A stretch of 6,096 nucleotides of DNA from contig JAWQFW010000289.1 in the NCBI GenBank assembly GCA_035968095.1, forward strand, positions 1 to 6,096, written 5' to 3'. The notes beneath the pieces were generated by a model, which was not told where the DNA came from, made no database searches, and saw only the letters and a program-made list of their open reading frames with translations. Position 1 is the first letter of the stretch. The number at the start of each line of letters is the position of its first letter. Made by a program: the position numbers and the translations under genes. Origin of the DNA: IIICB1 sp035968095 (GTDB lineage: Bacteria; Cyanobacteriota; Cyanobacteriia; Cyanobacteriales; SIO1D9). Of the stretch, positions 1 through 6,046 are shown in pieces.

Positions 1-33
1 AAATAATAACTGATAAATATTTGCTAATAAATA

Positions 34-1905
34 ATGATGGAAATAGATTTATATCCTTTATGGATTTCTCTAAAAACTTCAATTATAGCGACAGTATTCG
101 CCTTCTTTTTAGGAATTACTGCGGCAAGATGGATGAGCGGTTATCAAGGCAAAGGTAAAGAAATTATTGATGGTGTTTTTACCTTACCATTGGTACTACC
201 GCCAACAGTAGTAGGTTTTCTGCTTTTGTTATTATTAGGAAGAAATAGCCCGATTGGACAATTTTTGCAACAACAAGGAATTAAGCTTATTTTTACTTGG
301 TATGCGACAGTAATTGCGGCGACTGTAGTAGCTTTTCCTTTGATGTATAAAACCGTAAAAGGGGCTTTTGAACAAGTTGATGATGATTTAATTAATTGCG
401 CTCGTACTTTAGGGGTTTCGGAATGGAGATTGTTTTGGCTAATTTTAATACCTCTAGCAAGGTCAGGAGTCGTTGCTGGGACAATTTTAGCCTTTGCGAG
501 AGCATTAGGTGAATTTGGGGCTACCTTGATGATCGCAGGCAGTATTCCGGGGAAAACTCAGACGATACCGATCGCGATTTTCTTCGCCGCAGAAGCTGGG
601 AAAATGAATGAAGCTTTCAACTGGGTACTGGTAATGGTAGCAATTTCTTTGAGCGCGATCGCCATTATTAATTATTGGTGCGATCGCCAAAATCCGCAGC
701 AAACTAACAGCTTTCAGTCAAGTCCCTTTAGCAAAACTTTACTTAACTTCTTAATTTTCGGTCAGTTTCGAGACTTCAAGATAGCAAACCAGAATCAAAT
801 CAGCAAACTTGCGCGATCGCCCCTTCCCCAACAACCACCCGAACTCTTCGTAACTCTCGAAAAAAACCTACCCAACTTTCAACTCAAAACCACCTTTACT
901 ACAAATCAAAAACCCCTAGGAATCTTAGGTGCATCCGGTTCAGGAAAAAGCATGACTCTACGTTGTTTAGCTGGTTTAGAAACACCAAATCAAGGTCGCA
1001 TTGTCTTAAATAAACGCATCTTATTTGACTCCCAACAAAACATTAATCTCCCCAGTCGTAAACGTCGCATCGGCTTTGTTTTCCAAAACTACGCCCTTTT
1101 TCCCCACCTTACCATCGCCCAAAATATCGCCTTCGGCTTACAAAAATTACCGCCCCAAAAACGAGTCAAAAGAGTTAGCAAATACCTAAAAATGATGCAA
1201 CTACAAGGCTTAGAAAATCGTTATCCCCAGCAAATTTCCGGCGGACAACAACAGCGAGTAGCCTTAGCCAGGGCTTTAGCAATTGAACCAGAATTATTAC
1301 TCTTAGATGAACCTCTTTCCGCCTTAGATACTTATCTCCGCAGTCAAATCGAACAACTACTCAATGAAACTCTGACTAATTACTCAGGAGTCACCTTATT
1401 TATTACCCACAAACTCGAAGAAGCTTATCGTCTTTGCCATAACCTACTAATCCTCGACCAAGGTAAAGTAATTGCCACAGGAACGAAACAAGAAATCTTT
1501 GAACGACCCCCCACATTTAAAGTTGCCCAAGTGACAGAATGTAAAAACTTTTCTCGCGCTCAAAAAATCGATTCGCAACAAATTCAAGCACTTGATTGGA
1601 ACTGTAACTTACGCGTTCTCGAACCCATTACCGAACAACTTCTTTGGGTAGGAATTCGCGCCCATCATCTGACATTTACTTCAAAATTAAATCAAGAAAA
1701 CACATTTCCTTGTTGGTTAGTTTTTGCCAGCGAAACTCAGCACCGAGTCACCTTATTCCTCAAACTAAATCAACCGCCAGACAACTCACAACAATATCAT
1801 CTCCAAGCCGAAGTATATAAAGAAAAATGGCAGGAAATTAAAGATTGCCCCTTTCCTTGGTACATTAAATTAGAGCCACTACGCTTAATTATGATGGCAG
1901 AATAA
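34..1905 (+). CDS. modBC: Molybdate ABC transporter, fused permease and ATPase (ModB-ModC)
   Basis: Inner-membrane importer subunit of 623 aa that combines the channel and the ATP-hydrolysing part of a molybdate (possibly also tungstate) transporter. Residues ~1-215 are the ModB permease: hydrophobic segments near 9-31, 50-69, 86-105, 133-155 and 195-214, and the cytoplasmic EAA-type loop from about 120 through ARALGEFGATLMIAG (155-169), which is characteristic of molybdate permeases. A polar linker (~216-268) leads to ModC: Walker A GASGSGKS (299-306), Q-loop Q351, signature ISGGQ (401-405), Walker B LLLLDEP (421-427), D-loop SALD (429-432), switch H459. Residues ~500-623 look like a diverged TOBE/Mop-type regulatory tail (VGIRAHHL at 539-546). 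Fused modBC genes are known in cyanobacteria such as Anabaena, where Mo serves nitrogenase and nitrate reductase. ATG codons at 34 and 37 are both possible starts; neither has a Shine-Dalgarno sequence. ModA must lie elsewhere. No clear terminator follows. Confidence 0.93.
   Translation: MMEIDLYPLWISLKTSIIATVFAFFLGITAARWMSGYQGKGKEIIDGVFTLPLVLPPTVVGFLLLLLLGRNSPIGQFLQQQGIKLIFTWYATVIAATVVAFPLMYKTVKGAFEQVDDDLINCARTLGVSEWRLFWLILIPLARSGVVAGTILAFARALGEFGATLMIAGSIPGKTQTIPIAIFFAAEAGKMNEAFNWVLVMVAISLSAIAIINYWCDRQNPQQTNSFQSSPFSKTLLNFLIFGQFRDFKIANQNQISKLARSPLPQQPPELFVTLEKNLPNFQLKTTFTTNQKPLGILGASGSGKSMTLRCLAGLETPNQGRIVLNKRILFDSQQNINLPSRKRRIGFVFQNYALFPHLTIAQNIAFGLQKLPPQKRVKRVSKYLKMMQLQGLENRYPQQISGGQQQRVALARALAIEPELLLLDEPLSALDTYLRSQIEQLLNETLTNYSGVTLFITHKLEEAYRLCHNLLILDQGKVIATGTKQEIFERPPTFKVAQVTECKNFSRAQKIDSQQIQALDWNCNLRVLEPITEQLLWVGIRAHHLTFTSKLNQENTFPCWLVFASETQHRVTLFLKLNQPPDNSQQYHLQAEVYKEKWQEIKDCPFPWYIKLEPLRLIMMAE
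655..820. repeat. Cluster of three HIP1 octamers (GCGATCGC)
   Basis: The octamer GCGATCGC occurs at 655-662, 680-687 and 813-820. HIP1 is a highly over-represented palindrome in many cyanobacterial genomes. Three of the window's six copies fall in these 166 bp, which encode the last membrane helix of ModB and the linker to ModC. The sites are in frame and do not disrupt the protein. Confidence 0.9.
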
Positions 1906-1925
1906 AAAGATTTGCATTAATTTTC

Positions 1926-1955
1926 TTGAATTTGTGGCAAACTCTTGCATAAAAT
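1926..1955 (+). promoter_or_regulatory. Candidate sigma-70 promoter of the DUF433 remnant
   Basis: TTGAAT (1926-1931) and TAAAAT (1950-1955) lie 18 nt apart and match the -35 and -10 consensus at 4/6 and 5/6 positions. They lie about 30 nt upstream of the remnant's ATG at 1984, which leaves room for a leader with the AGGA ribosome site at 1971-1974. Prediction from sequence only. Confidence 0.4.
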
Positions 1956-1983
1956 AATAGCTAAAGTCAAAGGAATTTTACCC

Positions 1984-2088
1984 ATGACGACTACAACTAA
2001 TATTGGGACACTAATTATTTCTACCCCAGGTATTCTAGGGAGTCGTCCTCACATTGCAAATACGAGAGTATCAGTTCAACCAGGATGA
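1984..2088 (+). pseudogene. DUF433 (antitoxin-like) protein, N-terminal remnant
   Basis: A 34-codon reading frame starts at ATG 1984, with AGGA (1971-1974) 9 nt upstream. It reads TPGILGSRPHIANTRVSV in its middle. This matches the hallmark N-terminus of DUF433 proteins (typically ..TPGVLGGRPRIAGTRVSVQ..), small (~75-110 aa) proteins often paired with a PIN-like DUF5615 partner and thought to be antitoxins. The similarity stops at Gln32 (codon 2077-2079). Two codons later a TGA (2086-2088), created by the first unit of a 21-bp repeat array, ends the frame. I translated the ~60 bp after the array and found no continuation of the family, and no DUF5615 partner follows. The promoter and ribosome site look intact, so a 34-aa peptide could still be made. 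Recognition rests on motif memory, not on a search. Confidence 0.7.
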
Positions 2089-2167
2089 CGTAAGTTTAAA
2101 TTAGGATGACATAAGATTAAATCACGATGACGTAAGATTAAATTAAGATGACGTAAGATAATACCAT
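2084..2167. repeat. 21-bp direct tandem repeat, about 3.7 copies
   Basis: Four head-to-tail units begin at 2084, 2105, 2126 and 2147, exactly 21 bp apart. The consensus begins GATGACGTAAGATTAAAT, followed by three variable bases (TAG, CAC, TAA). Differences are G-to-A at position 7 in unit 2 and A-to-T at position 12 in unit 1; unit 4 follows the consensus for 14 bp and then decays. All three plus-strand frames contain stops. One minus-strand frame stays open through the array but has no start codon, so the array is unlikely to code. The left edge abuts the DUF433 remnant and provides its stop codon. Confidence 0.9.
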
Positions 2168-2223
2168 TTACATAAAATCTGTAGCATTTTATTTTCTATT
2201 TCAGATTACTATTAATTTATTGA

Positions 2224-2907
2224 CTAAGGCATCCATTCTAAAACAATACCGACACGACTATCTTTTTCTTCGCGAGAATTTTGTTTTTCAATGTCGGCTG
2301 ATACCCGCAAATTTTGAGTTACAGCATAGCCAACGGAAACAGAAGTTATCCCGACTTCATCTCTACTTCCGGGGGAAACAAAGGTTTGACTGAAAGCAAT
2401 ATCTGCTGCACCTGTACGAGATAAAGCTAATTGTAATTTTGCGCCTAAATTAACGCCGTCGGTGGAATAGTTTTCGCTTTCGATGTAGCGATAACCTGCG
2501 ACTGGAGCAATATTTACATAACTTCCTAAAGGTAGTAAATAATAATTCAAATCAGCGCCATAACTTTCTCGTTCGCCGTTGAAACTGGCTTGATAGTCAC
2601 CACTGATTGTCAAATTACTGTTACCGAGAAAGATATCTTCAACACCAACAATAAATCCTCCGGCTTCGTCAGTTGAGGGAAATTGTGAGTAACCAAAACG
2701 AATTCTGGTGCGAAAACTAGGGTCGTTTTGAATATCTTCTAAAACATTGGGAACTGATTCTAACCAACGCTGCAAAACTGGACTGTTTTCGATTATTTCT
2801 GGGTCTAATTCTAGTTGTTCGGCTGGAGTTTGACTCCAAGCGGGAGTAGTGATGGTTGCAATTAGAAAAAATCCTAATAAATTTAAATTAAAAGAAAGTA
2901 AGCGCAT
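2224..2907 (-). CDS. Exported beta-rich protein of unknown family (possible outer-membrane barrel)
   Basis: I do not recognise the family. I place the start at the ATG at 2907, because the 227-aa product then begins with a typical signal peptide: MRLL, a hydrophobic core to about residue 22, and a likely cleavage site after AWS or AWSQ (residues 23-26). An in-frame ATG at 2979 would add 24 basic residues before the signal and overlap the upstream gene. After a short helical stretch (~40-65, rich in Leu, Glu and Pro), residues ~66-227 read as about nine or ten amphipathic beta strands, with alternating polar and hydrophobic residues, many Gly/Tyr/Phe turns, and an end at GIVLEWMP. This fits a small outer-membrane barrel or periplasmic beta protein. 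The gene follows the ketosynthase gene by 17 nt on the same strand and probably shares its transcript. No Shine-Dalgarno sequence is visible; the region upstream of the ATG is A/T only. Confidence 0.75.
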   Translation of the reverse strand: MRLLSFNLNLLGFFLIATITTPAWSQTPAEQLELDPEIIENSPVLQRWLESVPNVLEDIQNDPSFRTRIRFGYSQFPSTDEAGGFIVGVEDIFLGNSNLTISGDYQASFNGERESYGADLNYYLLPLGSYVNIAPVAGYRYIESENYSTDGVNLGAKLQLALSRTGAADIAFSQTFVSPGSRDEVGITSVSVGYAVTQNLRVSADIEKQNSREEKDSRVGIVLEWMP

Positions 2908-2924
2908 AGAAAATAATTTATTTT

Positions 2925-4055
2925 TTAATGTCCGAAAGCTACTACTGCGTTTTGTCCACCGAAACCGAAACTTAAACAAAGTGCGGTTTCTAGGGATGCG
3001 GTTTGGGCTTGTCGCACGAAGTTTAAATTATACTCTGGTTTTTCTAAGCCGACACAAGGAGGTAAGATTTGTTGCTGTAAGGCTAATAAGGAGAAAACTG
3101 CACCCAGGATACCGGAAGCGCCGAGGGTATGCCCAGTTGCTCCTTTGGTTGAGAGAATAAAGGTATCGTGAGGAAATAGTGCTTGAATTAAGTTGGCTTC
3201 TCTCTCGTCGTTGAGTCGAGTACCTGTGCCGTGTGTATGAATAAAGTTTACTTGGGCGCTGGTGATTTGGCTACGCTGTAAACAATTTTTGATGGCTGTG
3301 GCGGCGGTTTGGTAATCTGGGTCTAGGGCGGTTTGATGGTATGCGTCGTTGCTGAAACCGAAGCCGAGAATTTTTCCGTAGGTTTTGGTTTGGGGAAATT
3401 TAGCGACTGGTTGCAATTCTAAGATTAAGATGGCTGCTGCTTCTCCTAAGACTATTCCTTGGCGATGTTTGTCGAAGGGAGAGGCTTTGGTTTTCGCTAA
3501 TGCGCCGAGTTTCGTGAAACCTGCGATGTTTAAGGGGGAAAGACAAGACTCGACTGCACCGACGATGACTCGCTGACATTTTTGGGTTTGTAACCATTCT
3601 ACTGCTTGGGCGATCGCCCAGTGACTTGTGGCACAAGCGGCGTTGGGGCTACTAACTAACCCTTTTACTCCGACTTTCTGCGCTACTTCTATGGCTAACA
3701 TTTGCGGTAAACTTGACAGCCAGGGAAACTCGGTTTCTAGATAATTTCCCGCCGCCCATTTTTCCCAAAGTGCTTGCTGGGAGCGACTTGAGCCAATGAC
3801 AACGCCGCAATTTTTTAAGGGGGTTTTGTAACCTGCATCAGCTAAAGCCATCTCTAGCGCTTGTGCTAACAATACCAGAGGCGATGTTGGGCGAGGTGTA
3901 ACTGTCGCTAAGGGTAGCTGGGGTAATTCTGGGAAAGGCTGCTGTAAACTAATGGCTGTTTCCCCAAGAAGTAATTTTTGCCAAGTGCGAGTTAAGTTGT
4001 TGCCCAAGGCTGTTACCATACCCATACCGACAACGGTGACTATTTTCTCATCCAT
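2925..4055 (-). CDS. Beta-ketoacyl-ACP synthase, short FabF/FabB-like form
   Basis: A condensing enzyme of the thiolase fold (376 aa) that should join an acyl chain to malonyl-ACP by decarboxylative Claisen condensation in the cytoplasm. The catalytic set is complete: Cys141 in NAACATS, His275 in THGTGT, Lys304 and His309 in STKGATGHTLGASG, and the C-terminal GFGGQN (364-369). The N-terminus (VTVVGMGMVTALGNN, 6-20) is standard for the family and fixes the start at 4055, although no Shine-Dalgarno sequence precedes it. The protein is some 35-40 residues shorter than typical FabF (~413 aa). The missing part is mainly after residue ~40, where FabF carries the RKxxRRMD-type segment. HGTGT rather than HGTST also recalls polyketide and aryl-polyene ketosynthases. 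It is therefore probably a second, specialised KAS rather than the housekeeping FabF. No ACP, ketoreductase or acyltransferase lies nearby to reveal its product. Confidence 0.92.
   Translation of the reverse strand: MDEKIVTVVGMGMVTALGNNLTRTWQKLLLGETAISLQQPFPELPQLPLATVTPRPTSPLVLLAQALEMALADAGYKTPLKNCGVVIGSSRSQQALWEKWAAGNYLETEFPWLSSLPQMLAIEVAQKVGVKGLVSSPNAACATSHWAIAQAVEWLQTQKCQRVIVGAVESCLSPLNIAGFTKLGALAKTKASPFDKHRQGIVLGEAAAILILELQPVAKFPQTKTYGKILGFGFSNDAYHQTALDPDYQTAATAIKNCLQRSQITSAQVNFIHTHGTGTRLNDEREANLIQALFPHDTFILSTKGATGHTLGASGILGAVFSLLALQQQILPPCVGLEKPEYNLNFVRQAQTASLETALCLSFGFGGQNAVVAFGH
3610..3617. repeat. HIP1 octamer within the ketosynthase gene
   Basis: A single GCGATCGC palindrome, extended to GGCGATCGCC. 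Confidence 0.85.
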
Positions 4056-4074
4056 GTCTTTGAGAGGATTTTTT

Positions 4075-4103
4075 TGCTTACCACAAAATTGCTAAAAAGT
4101 CAA
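4075..4103 (-). promoter_or_regulatory. Candidate promoter of the ketosynthase gene
   Basis: On the minus strand, TTGACT (4103-4098) is a 5/6 match to the -35 box. It is followed after 17 nt by TAAGCA (4080-4075), a poor -10. It lies between the acsF terminator and the ketosynthase start at 4055, the only place a separate promoter could sit. The weak -10 and the short leader of about 15 nt keep this tentative. Confidence 0.3.
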
Positions 4104-4107
4104 GCAG

Positions 4108-4141
4108 AAAAAAACGGTTCCGTCAAAAACAGAACCGCTTT
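4108..4141 (-). terminator. Rho-independent terminator of acsF
   Basis: Read on the minus strand, AAAGCGGTTC and GAACCGTTTT can pair (six Watson-Crick pairs in the core, one G-U pair, then three A-U pairs) around an 11-nt loop. A run of seven T follows at 4114-4108. The hairpin begins 35 nt after the acsF stop. On the plus strand the G-U pair becomes an A-C mismatch and there is no clean T-run, so it should act only on acsF transcripts. It separates acsF from the ketosynthase gene on the same strand. Confidence 0.85.
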
Positions 4142-4175
4142 CACTTGATACCACTCCAGCCCAGAGGCGAAAAAT

Positions 4176-5252
4176 TTAGCGTACTACACCGTGAGTAGCC
4201 AGAGCATCAATGGGTTTCAGGAAATACAAACGTAAGCATTGCCAGCCATTGGAGACGTAGTAAGGTAGTTTTTGGAAGAACTGGAAGAATTTGGGAGTGT
4301 TAGAGTTAGCGATCGCGCGTAGCTTTTCATTATTTTGGACGCAAACTTCGAGGCGATCGTAAAATTCCGGATTCTCCACATCCAAAATCACCGGAAAAAC
4401 TCGTCCTGCGGTTTCATTTGTCTTCTCAATCACATACTTATCGTAGCTACGAGCATCTAAACCAATTGCCGCATAGAAATCATGACGCTGAATATCGTTA
4501 AGATACATCGTTGCGAAAACCGAGAGTAAGAAGAAACGACACCACAGTTTCGCTTTCCAATCGCGGAGAATTTCCGGCTGCGATCGCATAATCGCATCAA
4601 AAAAGTCACCGTGGCGATTTTCATCCTGACACCAACTTTCAAAAAAGCGGAAAATCGGATAAACCCGGTCTTCCGGATGCTTTTCTAAATGGCGATAAAT
4701 CGTGATATAACGCCAATAACCAATCTTCTCCGACAGATAAGTAGCGTAAAAGATAAACTTCGGCTTAAAGAACGTATATTTCTTATTCTTGGTCAAAAAG
4801 CCCAAATCCAACGACAGATCGAAATCCGCCATCGCCTTATTCAAAAAACCAGCATGACGCGCTTCATCTCGCGACATCAGCGTAAAACACTCAGCCAAAG
4901 GAGGATTTTTCTCCTTCAACCGCCGTCCCAACTCCTTATACAACAGAAAACCAGAAAACTCCGCCGTACAAGAACGCTCTAAAAACTCAATAAACAAGCG
5001 ACGAGTCTCGCCGTCAATATGCTCCCAAGACTGATCAAACTCCTCATCGCGGACAAAATGATAGCGATTATAATCAGCGCGAAACTCTTCTAAAATCGCC
5101 ATCAACTCATCTTCATTCGGCGAGATATCCATCTTCGCCATCTCATCGAAATCTGTTGTATAAAATCTCGGTGTCAGCAGTGTATCCTGAGTTGGGGCTT
5201 TAATCCCTGGTCGAATTTCTTCAAAATCTGGTTTTTTAAGCGTATTTACCAT
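4176..5252 (-). CDS. acsF: Mg-protoporphyrin IX monomethyl ester oxidative cyclase
   Basis: Diiron monooxygenase that uses O2 and electrons to form the fifth (isocyclic) ring of chlorophyll, turning Mg-protoporphyrin IX monomethyl ester into divinyl protochlorophyllide at the thylakoid membrane. The family is AcsF/ChlE/ChlA (CHL27 in plants), and cyanobacterial enzymes work with the accessory protein Ycf54. The length of 358 aa is normal for the family. The two E-x-x-H iron-binding motifs are present: E130-A-R-H133 (SRDEARHAGF) and E211-N-R-H214 (QDENRHGDFF). Glu98 (TAEFSGF) and Glu205 (FFESWCQ) are candidates for the remaining ligands. The start at 5252 has AAGGA (5268-5264) 11 nt upstream. 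An intrinsic terminator follows the gene, so it appears to be transcribed alone. Many cyanobacteria carry an aerobic and a micro-oxic copy; the sequence alone does not tell which this is, and no low-oxygen gene partners (ho2, hemN) are adjacent. Confidence 0.97.
   Translation of the reverse strand: MVNTLKKPDFEEIRPGIKAPTQDTLLTPRFYTTDFDEMAKMDISPNEDELMAILEEFRADYNRYHFVRDEEFDQSWEHIDGETRRLFIEFLERSCTAEFSGFLLYKELGRRLKEKNPPLAECFTLMSRDEARHAGFLNKAMADFDLSLDLGFLTKNKKYTFFKPKFIFYATYLSEKIGYWRYITIYRHLEKHPEDRVYPIFRFFESWCQDENRHGDFFDAIMRSQPEILRDWKAKLWCRFFLLSVFATMYLNDIQRHDFYAAIGLDARSYDKYVIEKTNETAGRVFPVILDVENPEFYDRLEVCVQNNEKLRAIANSNTPKFFQFFQKLPYYVSNGWQCLRLYFLKPIDALATHGVVR
4309..4316. repeat. HIP1 octamer within acsF (3' part)
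   Basis: A single GCGATCGC palindrome near the 3' end of the cyclase gene. Confidence 0.85.
4580..4587. repeat. HIP1 octamer within acsF (middle)
   Basis: A single GCGATCGC palindrome in the coding sequence between the second iron-binding motif and the C-terminal part. Confidence 0.85.
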
Positions 5253-5404
5253 ATCTGTTTGTTTCCTTACTGGTTTTTTTATCTTCGTGTTGGCGATTTG
5301 GCGCGGCTAATTTTTGCTTGAGCCAATCTCGTCGTTATTTATTCCTCGGCTCGGTTTCAGTTTACCAATCTCTAAAGAAGTAATTAAACCTGTTTTCGTT
5401 AAGA

Positions 5405-5433
5405 GTTACAACGCTTTAGTAAAATTCTGTAAC
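5405..5433. promoter_or_regulatory. GTTACA-N17-TGTAAC dyad in the acsF upstream region
   Basis: A perfect 6+6 bp inverted repeat (GTTACA at 5405-5410, TGTAAC at 5428-5433) sits in the 274-bp divergent region between acsF and the TM2 gene. Its right arm overlaps the candidate acsF promoter. The spacing would suit a dimeric regulator, but I cannot match it to a known cyanobacterial binding site. A 6-bp dyad can also arise by chance. Confidence 0.25.
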
Positions 5434-5451
5434 ATTAAGCGATTAGTTCAA
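5424..5451 (-). promoter_or_regulatory. Candidate acsF promoter
   Basis: On the minus strand, TTGAAC (5451-5446) and CAGAAT (5429-5424) lie 16 nt apart and match the sigma-70 boxes at about 4/6 each. Transcription from here would give a 5' leader of roughly 165 nt before the acsF ATG at 5252. Nothing in that leader looks like a known riboswitch. Tentative. Confidence 0.3.
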
Positions 5452-5526
5452 CTTTCCGAGAAACAAGCTAAGGTTAAAGAGTAGCAACCGATAACACCGA
5501 ACTTTTCTCTACTATCAAAGCGACAA

Positions 5527-6045
5527 ATGAACGATATTGGCACCAGCTATTTATTTTGGCTAGGTTGGTTTTTTGGACTCGGAGGACTCCACCGCTTATA
5601 TAACAAAAAACTTGCCTCCGGATTTTTGTGGATGTGTACCTGGGGTTTATTTGGAGTCGGACAATTTATTGATTTTGTCTTAATTCCCAACATGGTCAAC
5701 GAACACAACCTCAAAATCAGAAACCGACTCGGTTTAGCACCTAATGGCGTACCTTTGTACAATCAGGTGGCAAGTACAAGTGTCTATTCATCAACCAATC
5801 AATACCAACCACCGAAAAAATCTCCTTTTAAACAGGATATACCCAAAGAACACTTAATGATTGAGTTAGCGAAAGCTGCCCAGATACGCGGAGGAAAAAT
5901 TTCTGTTACCCAAGCTGTTATTGATACTGAAGCTAGTTTTAAACAAGTAGAAGCTGCTTTAAATGAAATGGTTACAAAGGGTTACGTTGGGGTCGAAAAT
6001 CATCCCCATAATGGCGTAGTGATTTATAACTTTTTGGAATTGTAA
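5527..6045 (+). CDS. TM2-domain membrane protein with C-terminal winged-helix-like domain
   Basis: A 172-aa protein in two parts. Residues ~5-55 form a TM2 domain: a first membrane helix (~7-25) ending in the GLGGLHRLYNKK motif (17-28), then a second helix (~33-54) with the usual buried Asp (D50 in FIDFVLIP). Residues ~60-105 are a polar, Ser/Gln/Pro-rich linker. Residues ~106-170 contain three probable helices and a beta wing (IPKEHLMIELAKAA, ISVTQAVID, FKQVEAALNEMVTKGYV, then GVVIYNF), resembling a winged helix-turn-helix with a recognition-type helix at ~137-150. TM2 proteins are common in cyanobacteria, but their role is not established. A winged helix tied to the membrane could bind DNA or a protein partner; both are inference. 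The gene is divergent from acsF. The ATG at 5527 has only a weak AAAG upstream; no better start is seen. Confidence 0.85.
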   Translation: MNDIGTSYLFWLGWFFGLGGLHRLYNKKLASGFLWMCTWGLFGVGQFIDFVLIPNMVNEHNLKIRNRLGLAPNGVPLYNQVASTSVYSSTNQYQPPKKSPFKQDIPKEHLMIELAKAAQIRGGKISVTQAVIDTEASFKQVEAALNEMVTKGYVGVENHPHNGVVIYNFLEL

Positions 6046-6046
6046 T

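Noticed and set aside
1915..1943. TTTGC/GCAAA dyad after modBC as a terminator
   Set aside because: The stem is 5 bp with a long loop and no T-run after it. It also overlaps the candidate promoter of the DUF433 remnant.
2084..2167. CRISPR array
   Set aside because: The repeats are contiguous, with no unique spacers of 30-40 bp between them, and no cas genes are in the window.
2176..2207. AATCTG/CAGATT dyad as a terminator for the minus-strand exported-protein gene
   Set aside because: The stem is only 6 bp of mostly A/T pairs with a 20-nt loop, and only four T follow. It is too weak to call.
2907..2979. Longer start (ATG at 2979) for the exported protein
   Set aside because: It would put 24 mostly basic residues in front of a complete signal peptide and overlap the end of the ketosynthase frame by 55 bp. 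The ATG at 2907 gives a standard exported protein.
2849..3160. 103-codon plus-strand reading frame across the junction of the two minus-strand genes
   Set aside because: It is antisense to the ketosynthase and exported-protein genes, is rich in Arg/Lys/Leu as expected for a shadow frame, and shows no motif.
4689..4982. 97-codon plus-strand reading frame inside acsF
   Set aside because: It is antisense to highly conserved cyclase sequence. The Arg/Gln/Leu-rich product has no recognisable domain.
5253..5526. Riboswitch or small RNA in the acsF leader
   Set aside because: I found no conserved riboswitch core or strong multi-stem structure by eye; only a weak promoter and one short dyad.
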